A stretch of DNA of 64,000 nt, from the NCBI GenBank assembly GCA_016717655.1, contig JADKFC010000001.1, positions 372,001-436,000 of the forward strand, written 5' to 3'. Below, piece after piece: positions 51,420 through 60,070 of the stretch. The notes under the pieces were generated by a model that was given only the letters and a program-made list of their open reading frames with translations, ran no database searches and was not told the DNA's origin. The stretch comes from Saprospiraceae bacterium. Its GTDB lineage: Bacteria > Bacteroidota > Bacteroidia > Chitinophagales > Saprospiraceae. The translations under genes and the position numbers were made by a program. Position 1 is the first letter of the stretch. Each line of letters opens with the position of its first letter.

Positions 51420-53027
51420 ATGAAAAGTCGCTTAATAATTGTCTTCCTATTCGTGTTTGCAGGTCTGCAGGCCCAACTCCCCAAAATCCCCTACCAACCC
51501 ATTCAATTTGAAAATATTTTACCTGACTGGTATTTTACATCTGGGAGTGAGGTTTTTAAGAGTCCCTATTATGATGAGTTTAATAAACTGAATAGAAATT
51601 CATTCCAGGAAATTAACGTAGAAGGTGATCATTTATATAATCTATTTAAAGTACATGGAAGAGATCAGGAAGGGGCTTATTTAGAAAAAGTTGATCTGAA
51701 TAGTGGGAATCAAAAGTGGTTTACTTATTTTGATCTTACCACCGGTGACAGGCAGGAAGTTCCTGTTTTGATGCGAATTAAAAGTGGTGAGTACATAGAG
51801 TTACTTAGTCAGAAATTAAATGTGCCATTTAGTACGGAGAATGATTTGTATTTATCGGGCACTGATATGTCAGTTGTATATAGAAAATACGATGATGGTA
51901 CCGGTGCTTTGATTGAAGAAATTATTCCAGATAGTAATGATACTTTATCACTTAGAACACAACATTCTTTTTTCCCTAGAGGAAATGATGTTTCTTATTT
52001 TTTTTCTGAGGACGATGGGAATTTCAGGTATATAGAAAGATTGAAGTTTGGCAATAAATTTAAATTCAAGTCTTATAAAATTGACAAACGAGGGTATGTT
52101 TTATCGAAATCAGATACCATTGATATTGGTCGGGATGAGTTTAATGCCATCCTGTTACCGAAAAGTAAGGATACATTGGTCTACTTAAATTTTAAAACAG
52201 TTGAAAAGCAGGCATACCTCCAGTTTTTTGACTATGAAATGAATAAAGTAGATGAAAAGCCATTAGAAAATTTTACTACTAACTTTAACATTTTGATGAG
52301 GGAGGCAAATGGAAGTCATGTGCTGGTTCAATATACGGAAGATAAAGGGATGATCTTCGACTCTATCGTAATTCTAGCCTATGATTATAATGGAAAATTG
52401 CTAAACAAGTTTAAATTTTTGGATGAACCTAATGTTTTTTTTGCTTATAAATATTTACAAAGTGAGAATGAATTTTTGATATTTCAATCCAAGTATAAGG
52501 ATGGAGCTTTTCTTAATAGGGAAGTGAGGGTTTTTAAAACGCAAAATGGCAGTATGGTTTTTAGAAAGTCAATTGCCGGCCAGGATTCACTTCGTGTTTT
52601 TTCACCCTACTCTTTTCAATTCAAAGGAGATAAAGTAATAATAAGTATGGACGAAGGTGCTTTTTATTCAGATGATGAAGGGATTTTCAAACAAGATATC
52701 TTTGCCCAGGCCCTCAGCACAATGAGTGTATCCCTTGAACAGTTGGGCCTGGTAAGTTCCAATAAGGATTTAGCAGATGATGTAATGCTATCTTTGTATC
52801 CCAATCCAGCTCATGATTACTTGCATTTTTATGGGCAGGGTATTGAAAACTCTGATCGATGGGAGATTTATAATCTTCGGGGCCACTTGATTAAATCATC
52901 TTCAACGATTGAAAATATTACAGACCAAAGAATTGAAATTCGCGATTTGATACCGGGCATGTATTTTGTCTCTTTTCGAGATAGAAAGACCCATCAATTG
53001 TATTCAAAGCGATTTTTTAAGATTTGA
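51420..53027 (+). CDS. T9SS cargo protein, second family, member 1
   Basis: 535 residues. Signal peptide (LIIVFLFVFAGLQAQ), mature start LPKIPYQPIQFENILPDW, a beta-propeller-like body (YLEKVDLNSGNQKWFTYFDL; FKTQNGSMVFRKSIAGQD) and T9SS type A sorting domain (SLYPNPAHDYLHFYGQGIEN to KRFFKI). Overall plan and length match the 36-41 kb family, but the sequences are clearly different; a distant common origin is possible. Its close paralog lies at 54126, with a Cys-rich lipoprotein gene between them. Likely surface-exposed; function unknown. Confidence 0.85.
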   Translation: MKSRLIIVFLFVFAGLQAQLPKIPYQPIQFENILPDWYFTSGSEVFKSPYYDEFNKLNRNSFQEINVEGDHLYNLFKVHGRDQEGAYLEKVDLNSGNQKWFTYFDLTTGDRQEVPVLMRIKSGEYIELLSQKLNVPFSTENDLYLSGTDMSVVYRKYDDGTGALIEEIIPDSNDTLSLRTQHSFFPRGNDVSYFFSEDDGNFRYIERLKFGNKFKFKSYKIDKRGYVLSKSDTIDIGRDEFNAILLPKSKDTLVYLNFKTVEKQAYLQFFDYEMNKVDEKPLENFTTNFNILMREANGSHVLVQYTEDKGMIFDSIVILAYDYNGKLLNKFKFLDEPNVFFAYKYLQSENEFLIFQSKYKDGAFLNREVRVFKTQNGSMVFRKSIAGQDSLRVFSPYSFQFKGDKVIISMDEGAFYSDDEGIFKQDIFAQALSTMSVSLEQLGLVSSNKDLADDVMLSLYPNPAHDYLHFYGQGIENSDRWEIYNLRGHLIKSSSTIENITDQRIEIRDLIPGMYFVSFRDRKTHQLYSKRFFKI

Positions 53028-53232
53028 GATCATTTCAAGTAAATTGCCATTTTTAAAGACATAATAGGGGATTAGAAGAAAAAGTGTGCTCCCTCAAGGT
53101 AATACATTTGGCTACTGTTAGATTTTATCTATTTAAATACCAATTTTTTATTGAAATAACTCAATTGTTATTATATTTTGTTAAAATTTTAAAAATTATT
53201 GATAATATTGTTTTTATTAACTAAATTAGTAT

Positions 53233-53240
53233 TAAATTTG
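53233..53240 (+). promoter_or_regulatory. Bacteroidota -7 element
   Basis: TAAATTTG, 29 bases before ATG 53270, which supports that ATG as the original start of the lipoprotein gene. Confidence 0.5.
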
Positions 53241-53269
53241 ATATTATTTTAACCTTAAACAATAATATT

Positions 53270-54069
53270 ATGAAAAACATTGCCCCCCCCCAATAAAAAG
53301 CATTCGATTTTTAATTTTTCTTGTGCAAAGTGTATTAAGACCAAGAAAAAAGGCTACCTCTTTTTGGTTGTTTTTAGCTTTCGCTTGGTTATTTGTGTTG
53401 AGCTCGTGTCAAAATCATGAAATCAGAGAACCAGGAGTTGATAAAATTAATTTGGAATTGAGGACTGGGAATGATTGTAGTCCAGCATATAATTATTTGT
53501 GTCAGTATGATACTATAACCCAATACGGCAGCACATATAAAAGCTGTCCTTATTATTATTCAGTTATTGTAAAAACTTGTCCAGGTTCAAATGGGCCTGT
53601 AGTTTCAATTTATGATTTTCAGTACTATCCTGATACATCAAATGTAAATTGTCAAATATTTAAAAATTATTTGGATAGTTTATATTATGCCAATGATTTT
53701 TTGCAGCTCAATTATGAACTTAACGAGTTAAATAGAGTTTTGTCGCATGGTGCAGAAACGGTGGTAGCGTATAATATGAAAGCCAAATCTGAAATTCCAT
53801 ATTGTTCTTCCACAAGGGCAGCAACCTTTGACTTTTATGAATCAGATTGTCTAATTAGATGCCCTGAAGAAGATGAAAATGGTTTGTATTTTCATGAAAT
53901 TAGTTGTGGAGATGCTTGTTGTGTTAGATCCAGAACATTGTGTCTGAACGATAATGGCGTAATAGTGTATTCAGATCCGGTTTATGTCACTTCAGGTGAG
54001 TGCGATGACCTACCTGCACAGTGTGAAAGGCCGATTTCTTCTTGTATAAATCCATGTGAAAGACTATAG
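53270..54069 (+). CDS. Cys-rich lipoprotein with poly-C tract at its 5' end
   Basis: Surface or periplasmic lipoprotein. As given, ATG 53270 reads only eight codons to a stop because of a C9 run (53283-53291). With ten C the frame joins the long one: MKNIAPPPIKSIRFLIFLVQ, then the signal peptide FWLFLAFAWLFVLSSC with lipobox Cys. A GTG at 53323 can open the long frame without this, giving 248 residues with an odd basic lead. The mature part has 16 further Cys (SDCLIRCPEEDENG, GDACCVRSRTLC, SSCINPCERL), suggesting disulfide-stabilised modules. No family recognised. It lies between two paralogous T9SS genes on the same strand. The promoter position supports the ATG. Confidence 0.7.
53283..53291 (+). 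repeat. Poly-C tract (C9) just after a start codon
   Basis: Nine C residues in a genome with few G/C runs, located at codons 5-8 of the lipoprotein frame. Length changes by one would switch the ATG in or out of frame, the standard arrangement of a phase-variable gene; an assembly length error is the alternative. Confidence 0.6.
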
Positions 54070-54125
54070 AGTAATGTTGAGCATCGGCTACAAATACCGA
54101 TGCTCACACTTTAAATTCAAAAACT

Positions 54126-55733
54126 ATGAAATATTTTTATTTACTTTTTTTTATTTGTATATTCACAAAGCTTGAAGGCCAGCTGCCCAAAATACCCTAC
54201 CAACCTATTCAATTTGAAAATATTACACCTGATTGGGTTTTTACCTCAGGAAGTGAGGTTTTTAAAAGCCCCTATTATGATGAATACAATAAATTATACA
54301 GGTATTATTTTCAAAAACCTGTTTTAGAAAATAATTATATTTATAATTTGTTGTTAGTGGATGGCAGAGATCAGGAAGGAGCTTACCTGGAAAAGATTGA
54401 CTGTGAAACGGGAGAGAAAATTTGGTTCAATTATTTTGATCTGACCACTTCCGATAGGCAAGAGGCCCCTGTTTTGATGCGCATAAATAGTGGTGAGTCT
54501 GTTGAAATTGTAAGTCAAAGATTGAATGTGCCGTTTAGTACAGAAAATGATTTGTATAATTCCGGAGTTGACATGTCGGTGGTGTATAGAAAATACAGTG
54601 ATGTCGATGGAAAATTAATGGAGGAACTCATTCCTGAGGCAAGTGACACCTTGGCTTTGAGAACCCAGTTTTCAGCTTTTGTGAGAGGCAATCGGGTCTC
54701 TTACTTTTTTTCTGAAGAAGATGGAAATTTCAGGTACATAGAAAGACTAAAGTTCAATAATAAGTATAAGTTCAAATCCTACAAAATAGATAAGAGGGGA
54801 CACGTATTGTCGCAAACGGATACCATAGATCTTGGATATGATGTTTTTAATGCCAATTTGTTGAAAAAAGGGCCGGATACCTTGGTTTACTTTTATTTTA
54901 ATCCCATCGAGAAACAAGCGTATATTCAATATTATAGTTATGATCTGAATAAAATAGATGAAAAGCCATTAGAAGGCTTTAATATTAATTTCGGGATACT
55001 GATGAGGGAGGCAAATGAAAATCATGTGTTGGTTCAATATACGGAAGATACCGAAATGTTTTTCGACTCTGTTGTAATTTTGGCATATGAATATAGTGGA
55101 AAATTGCTAACCAAGTTTAAAATTTTAGATGAGCCCAATGTTTCATTTGCATATAAATATTTGGAACAGGATAATGAATTTCTGATATTTCAATCTAGGT
55201 ATAAGGATGGAGCTTTGATAAAAAGAGAATCAAGGGTTTTCAAGACGCAAAATGGCAGTATGGTTTTTAAAAAATCAATAACCGGCATTGATTCGCTACG
55301 AGCATTTTCACCCTACTCTTTTCAATTTAAAGGAGATGACTTAATAGTAAGTATGGCCGAAGGTGCTTTTTATGTGAATGATAAGGGTAAATTTGAGCAA
55401 GATATCTTTGCCCAGGCCCTCAGTACCATGAGTGTACCCCTTGAACAACTGGGTTTGGTAAGTTCCATTAAAGATTTAGCAGAAGATGTAATGCTATCTT
55501 TGTATCCTAATCCAGCACATGATTACTTGCATTTTTCTGGGCAGGGTATTGAAAACTCTGATCGATGGGAGATTTATGATCTTCAGGGCCACTTGGTTAA
55601 ATCATCTTCAACGATTGAAAATATTACAGACCAAAGAATTGAAATTCGCGATTTGATACCGGGCATGTATTTTGTCTCTTTTCGAGATAGGAAGACCCAT
55701 CAATTGTATTCAAAGCGATTTTTTAAGATGTAA
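54126..55733 (+). CDS. T9SS cargo protein, second family, member 2
   Basis: 535 residues, close paralog of the protein encoded at 51420 along its whole length, with signal peptide (YLLFFICIFTKLEGQ), LPKIPYQPIQFENITPDWVF, beta-propeller-like body and T9SS sorting domain (SLYPNPAHDYLHFSGQGIEN to KRFFKM). The last 250 bases are nearly identical in DNA to the first copy, whereas earlier parts have diverged, as in the 36-41 kb family. Fifty-seven bases separate it from the lipoprotein gene before it. Function unknown. Confidence 0.85.
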   Translation: MKYFYLLFFICIFTKLEGQLPKIPYQPIQFENITPDWVFTSGSEVFKSPYYDEYNKLYRYYFQKPVLENNYIYNLLLVDGRDQEGAYLEKIDCETGEKIWFNYFDLTTSDRQEAPVLMRINSGESVEIVSQRLNVPFSTENDLYNSGVDMSVVYRKYSDVDGKLMEELIPEASDTLALRTQFSAFVRGNRVSYFFSEEDGNFRYIERLKFNNKYKFKSYKIDKRGHVLSQTDTIDLGYDVFNANLLKKGPDTLVYFYFNPIEKQAYIQYYSYDLNKIDEKPLEGFNINFGILMREANENHVLVQYTEDTEMFFDSVVILAYEYSGKLLTKFKILDEPNVSFAYKYLEQDNEFLIFQSRYKDGALIKRESRVFKTQNGSMVFKKSITGIDSLRAFSPYSFQFKGDDLIVSMAEGAFYVNDKGKFEQDIFAQALSTMSVPLEQLGLVSSIKDLAEDVMLSLYPNPAHDYLHFSGQGIENSDRWEIYDLQGHLVKSSSTIENITDQRIEIRDLIPGMYFVSFRDRKTHQLYSKRFFKM

Positions 55734-55867
55734 TATGGGTAGGAGTGAATTGACTTATTTATTGGACCTAAATTTTTGGTCTAATATAATGCACCGCTGG
55801 TCTAAAGTAAAGGGGCTTGGTAAGTGGAGATTTAAATTTGAGTTACCTTAGGCAAAAAATTTAAAAC

Positions 55868-56225
55868 ATGTTAACCCACATCCACCCCAAGCTTCCAATG
55901 AGGAATAAAGAAATTACCAAAGCCTATTATGTTGAAGATTTGGGATTTGAAATGAAAGGGGGCGATTATCCTGATTACCTCATGGTAAGTAAAGATGAAA
56001 TTGAAATTCATTTTTTTGCCTTTCCGGAACTGGATCCGATGCATAATTATGGACAAGTGTATATCCGGGTGAAAATATCAGGAGTTGTACAACTCATTTT
56101 TAGAGAAAGGGGTGGAGATTCATCCGAATGGACCTTTATCTGAGAAGCCTTGGGGGCAGAGGGAGTTTTCGCTCCTGGATCCGGATCATAATTTGATTAC
56201 GTTTGGGGAGGAGATGGGGTTTTAA
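55868..56225 (+). pseudogene. VOC/bleomycin-resistance-like protein, frameshifted
   Basis: Small VOC-fold protein, about 118 residues if the frame is restored. The first part (ITKAYYVEDLGFEMKGGDYP, MVSKDEIEIHFFAFPELD, YGQVYIRV) is in one frame; from about 56077-56085 the homology moves to another frame (ELYNSFLEKGVEIHPNG, then KPWGQREFSLLDPDHNLITF) and ends at TAA 56223. Short A and G runs at the join (GTGAAAATATCAGGAG) are likely sites of missing bases. The candidate metal-binding His and Glu (EIHFF, DPDHNLI) are kept. Resistance function should not be assumed. Confidence 0.7.
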
Positions 56226-56809
56226 TTACGAATTAAAAATTGAGAATTACGGATCAATTTCGAATTGAGAATTTCGAATTACGGGATTCAATTTCGAATT
56301 GAGAATTACGAATTACGTATAGACCCTTATTGAGGCTAAAGTTGCTGCGAAAGGTGTTTCGCAGTTCCTTCCCTATCTCGATCCGTTTAGGATCTCGATT
56401 TGCAGCTAAGCTGCAACTGGTCAGTCATGGATTACGAATTGAGAATTACGAGTTACGGGATTCAATTTCGAATTGAGAATTACGTATATACGCTTATTGA
56501 GGCTAAAGTTGCTGCGAAAGGCATTTCGCAGTTCCTTCCCTATCTCGATCCGTTTAGGATCTCGATTTGCAGCTAAGCTGCAACTGGTCAGTCATGGATT
56601 ACGAATTGAGAATACGAATGACGGATTAAGAATTAAGAATTACGAATGTTGAATTGCGGATAGAAGAGGAAATGGGGGGGATTGTAATAGGAAATTTTAA
56701 AATTTATTACTTGGGCATAGGGAGCTAGATTGAGAGGTTGGGAGAAATTTGTGAATTATTGAGTACATTCACGGTTTCTTGTCGTATTGATAAAAACTAT
56801 AATACAGGT
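56226..56809. other. Repeat-rich intergenic region
   Basis: No gene. AATTACG/GAATTGAG-type short repeats surround two copies of a structured element (see the repeat entry). The 24 codons open before ATG 56810 in the CotH frame look non-coding. Confidence 0.7.
56281..56613. repeat. Direct repeat of a structured element, two copies
   Basis: Two near-identical copies about 167 bases apart (core from 56326 and from 56493). Each contains three stem-loops: CTGCGAAA/TTTCGCAG with a four-base loop, GATCC/GGATC with loop GTTTA, and TTGCAGCT-A-AGCTGCAA. They are separated and flanked by TTACGAATTGAGAATTACG-like tracts. The copies differ mainly in the first loop (GGTG versus GGCA), leaving stems intact. 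Confidence 0.85.
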
Positions 56810-59071
56810 ATGGTAATTCAATCCTTTTTGAGTCGTTGTCGCTTTTTGATGTTGTTTGTTTTGGCTGTTTTGATGGCAGCTGTAAGTGAGCTGAGAGGAC
56901 AGGACTTCTACGATCCCATTGTAATCCAAAAAATAGAAATTCATTTTAACCAGAGCAACTGGAATGCTTTGATGCAGGCTGAAAAGAATGGAGATGAGAA
57001 TTACATCCTGGCAGCATGGTGTAAGGTCAATGGGGTGCAGTTTGACAGTGTGGGGGTGAAGTACAAGGGAAATAGCAGTTACAGGGCAACCAATAAAAAG
57101 AATCCGTTGCACATTGAGTTGGATTATGTGAAAGACCAGACCTACAATGGACAGGGGGATATCAAATTATCCAACGTCTATCAGGATCCCTCTTTTGTGA
57201 GAGAAGCGGTGTCGTATTATATTTTGCAAAACTACATGGATTGCCCGAAGTCCAATTTTGCGAATGTGTACATCAACGACCAGCTGTACGGTTTGTACAC
57301 CAACGTGGAAAGTATCAATAAACGATTTCTTTCGAATGAGTTTGACAGTAAGAACAATACGTTTGTAAAGTGTAATCCCAAACAAGTGCAGCAGTACCTA
57401 CCCAATCTGGCTTATAAGGGTGTGGATACTACCTTGTACTACGGCCATTATGAAATGAAATCTGATGCGGGCTGGAAAGAATTGATGCATCTTTGTGACA
57501 CCCTTGTGAACCATACCGATGCCATTGAAGAAATCCTGGATGTGGACAAGGCTCTCTGGATGCTGGCCTTTAACGTAGTGATGGTAAACCTGGATAGTTA
57601 TTCGGGGAGTTTTGCCCAAAACTATTATTTGTACAGAGACAACAATGATCGGTTTGCTTCATTGGTTTGGGACCTGAATATGAGCTTTGGAGGCTTTCCC
57701 AATATGGGAGGGGGTGGAGGCGCTACCTTAGACATCTTGTACAATGCCAATAATACTGCCAGACCCCTCATCCAGAAGCTATTGAGCAATGCTACCTACA
57801 AAAGAAAGTATATGGCCCACATTAGGACCCTTTCCAAAGAATATTTTGAAAATGGACTTTACCTGGAGGAGGCTGGCCGATTGCGCACCCTGATTGATGC
57901 TGCTGTGCAAGCTGACCCTTACAAGTTTTATACCTATACCCAGTTTCAAAATGCCATGACTACCGACATTAGTGCGGGCGGAGGGGGTGGAGGCCCATTG
58001 ATGTCTACTCCCGGTGTACAAAAATTGATGACAGCCAGGATGACTTATTTTGCCTCCAACGCAGATTACAAAAAAGTACCTCCTCAGGTCAATGAGATCA
58101 ATAAAATCGATCAGGGTTTGCAGGGTGTGAGAATCGAAGCTTTGCTCAGTGGTCAGTCGGGTGTTTCTTTGGCATATCGGTATCAAAAACTCGAGCGATT
58201 TGTGCAAGTTGAAATGAAAGATGATGGCACCAATGGTGATCAAAAGGCAGGTGATCTGATTTATACAGCTACCATTCCTTATAAGGATGGAGGGGCCCAA
58301 TATTATGTTTATGCCGAAAACAATGATGCCGGTATTTTTTACCCCCAGAGGGCTGAGCATGAATTTTACACCCTTACATTTACCAATAACCAGCTTGCGA
58401 TACCTGCGGGCTCGGTGGTGATCAATGAGTTTTTAGCCTCCAATAAAACGGTCAACACCAATTCTGAGGGTAAATACGAAGATTGGATTGAGTTGTACAA
58501 CACTACCGGAGCTGATATCAATTTGGGAGGCATCTACCTGACCGACAATCCTGACAACCCTACCAAGTGGTCATTTCCTGTGGGAACCATCATCAAGGCG
58601 GGCGCCTATCTCACTGTGTGGGCTGATGAAGACAGCAAAATCGAAGAAGGCCTACATACCAATTTTAAGCTGTCTGCTGATGGCGAGGAAATCAGGTTGT
58701 TGAATATTGATGGTACTGTGGTGGATGAATACAGTTATGGCGTTCAAACGGCTGATGTGTCAATGGGTAGATGCACCAATGGTAGTGGGGCCTTTGTAAT
58801 GATGGTGCCGAGCTTTGGAGCTTCCAATCAATGTGCCACTGGCACAGAAGAAGCGGTAGCTGCATCTTTGGCCATGATTGTTCCCAATCCGGCATACCAG
58901 GGTTTCACCATTAAAAGTGCGGCTGAGGTCACTTCATTAAGAGTTTACGATCTCAGCGGCAGGATCTTGTATGAAGGAACGGGCCCTTCCGTAAGTGAAG
59001 TCTTTGTTCCAGGACTTTATGTAGTAGAAATCAATGGTGGCAGCCAGAGATTGAGGTTGGTGCAGCTGTAA
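56810..59071 (+). CDS. T9SS cargo with CotH kinase-like and lamin-tail domains
   Basis: 753 residues. Signal peptide (FLMLFVLAVLMAAVSELRGQ), CotH-like domain (about 30-420; DIKLSNVYQDPSFVREAVSY, NVYINDQLYGLYTNVESINK, LVWDLNMSFGGFPN with the Asp expected to bind metal), a beta-sandwich region (about 430-530), a lamin-tail domain (about 535-665; VVINEFLASNKTV, DWIELYNTTGADINLGG) and a T9SS sorting domain (IVPNPAYQGFTIKSAAEV to LVQL). Spore-coat CotH proteins are protein kinases; whether secreted members phosphorylate anything is unknown. The frame is open from 56738, but ATG 56810 starts the signal peptide. Confidence 0.87.
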   Translation: MVIQSFLSRCRFLMLFVLAVLMAAVSELRGQDFYDPIVIQKIEIHFNQSNWNALMQAEKNGDENYILAAWCKVNGVQFDSVGVKYKGNSSYRATNKKNPLHIELDYVKDQTYNGQGDIKLSNVYQDPSFVREAVSYYILQNYMDCPKSNFANVYINDQLYGLYTNVESINKRFLSNEFDSKNNTFVKCNPKQVQQYLPNLAYKGVDTTLYYGHYEMKSDAGWKELMHLCDTLVNHTDAIEEILDVDKALWMLAFNVVMVNLDSYSGSFAQNYYLYRDNNDRFASLVWDLNMSFGGFPNMGGGGGATLDILYNANNTARPLIQKLLSNATYKRKYMAHIRTLSKEYFENGLYLEEAGRLRTLIDAAVQADPYKFYTYTQFQNAMTTDISAGGGGGGPLMSTPGVQKLMTARMTYFASNADYKKVPPQVNEINKIDQGLQGVRIEALLSGQSGVSLAYRYQKLERFVQVEMKDDGTNGDQKAGDLIYTATIPYKDGGAQYYVYAENNDAGIFYPQRAEHEFYTLTFTNNQLAIPAGSVVINEFLASNKTVNTNSEGKYEDWIELYNTTGADINLGGIYLTDNPDNPTKWSFPVGTIIKAGAYLTVWADEDSKIEEGLHTNFKLSADGEEIRLLNIDGTVVDEYSYGVQTADVSMGRCTNGSGAFVMMVPSFGASNQCATGTEEAVAASLAMIVPNPAYQGFTIKSAAEVTSLRVYDLSGRILYEGTGPSVSEVFVPGLYVVEINGGSQRLRLVQL

Positions 59072-59224
59072 AAAAGTAGAGAAAGTATAGAGGGCAGTTT
59101 TATCCAATCAATGGGTAGAACCTATTACAGACAAGGCAAGGATTAAAACAAAAAGAAGTTAACAAGGGAGGTGTTGGTAAAAACCGAAAGTTGAAGGAAC
59201 TTTTTTGAAAACATAAGATAACCT

Positions 59225-59246
59225 ATTGATAATGAATATTATCAAT
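59225..59246. promoter_or_regulatory. Perfect palindrome upstream of the two-component operon
   Basis: ATTGATAAT and ATTATCAAT, nine-base arms around GAAT. Its centre lies about 45 bases before the -7 element, suited to an activator. The binding protein is unknown; the response regulator is a candidate. Confidence 0.5.
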
Positions 59247-59276
59247 ATATGGATATTTTTATTTATAAAAAAGAGT

Positions 59277-59284
59277 TACCTTTG
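59277..59284 (+). promoter_or_regulatory. -7 element of the two-component operon
   Basis: TACCTTTG (TAnnTTTG consensus). The next gene starts 90 bases on with TTG, giving a leader of about 80 bases. Confidence 0.45.
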
Positions 59285-59374
59285 TTAAGTAGTTTAAGCC
59301 AAGAAGAATATTTACAGGATGTCACACTCTATAAGCTATTTATAATAAGTTCATTTCTTTCATAACCAAAAAAA

Positions 59375-60070
59375 TTGAAAAACATCCTTATTGTAGAAGA
59401 TGAAATAAGACTGGCCAATTTACTGGTAGCAGGCTTGACAGAAAATGGATACTGTGCTGAAGCAGTGCAGGATGGCTACATTGGGAAAGAAATGGCATTA
59501 AAGAACAAATACGATTTGTTGATCATCGACATCAATCTGCCTTTGATCAATGGCTATGATTTGTGCAAAGAAGTGAGAAAACACGATAATGATTTGCCGG
59601 TAATCATGCTCACGGCCATGGCATCACCCCATAATAAGTTGGCGGGCTTTGATGCAGGTGCAGATGATTACATCACCAAACCATTTGATTTTAATGAGTT
59701 ACTGGCTAGAATTAAGGTTATTCTGAAACGCACATCACTCGTAGAAAAGAAGGATCAAAGTATCATTAAAATTGCAGACCTGATCATAAATAAAACCAAT
59801 AAAACGGTGTCGAGGCAGGGGGTAATGATTGAACTTACTGCCAAAGAATATACCTTATTGGAATTACTAGCAAGTAATCCGGGAGAGGTATTTTCCAGGG
59901 CTGATATTTCTGATAAGATTTGGAACCTCAATTTTGATACAGGAACCAACTATGTTGATGTGTATATCAACTATCTCAGGAAAAAAATAGACAGGGATTT
60001 TGACAACAAACTCATTCATACCCGGGTGGGCATGGGTTATTATCTTAAACCGCAAAATGAAGACAATTGA
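59375..60070 (+). CDS. OmpR/PhoB-type response regulator
   Basis: 231 residues: receiver domain with acidic pocket E8-D9-E10, phosphoacceptor D52 (LLIIDINLPLINGYD), T80 and K102 (DDYITKPFDF), followed by an OmpR-type winged helix (about 135-228; LTAKEYTLLELLASNPGEVF, YVDVYINYLRKKID, RVGMGYYL). Starts with TTG 59375, the codon directly before KNILIVEDE; no ATG is available. Overlaps the kinase gene by four bases. Targets unknown, perhaps the sugar cluster downstream. Confidence 0.94.
   Translation: MKNILIVEDEIRLANLLVAGLTENGYCAEAVQDGYIGKEMALKNKYDLLIIDINLPLINGYDLCKEVRKHDNDLPVIMLTAMASPHNKLAGFDAGADDYITKPFDFNELLARIKVILKRTSLVEKKDQSIIKIADLIINKTNKTVSRQGVMIELTAKEYTLLELLASNPGEVFSRADISDKIWNLNFDTGTNYVDVYINYLRKKIDRDFDNKLIHTRVGMGYYLKPQNEDN

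Larger units (their letters stand above)
59072..59374. other. Regulatory gap before the two-component operon
   Basis: About 300 A+T-rich bases without a gene; contains the palindrome at 59225-59246 and the -7 element at 59277-59284. Confidence 0.6.

Noticed and set aside
55868..56225. Bleomycin-resistance gene
   Set aside because: Only a VOC fold with a frameshift; substrate is not identifiable.
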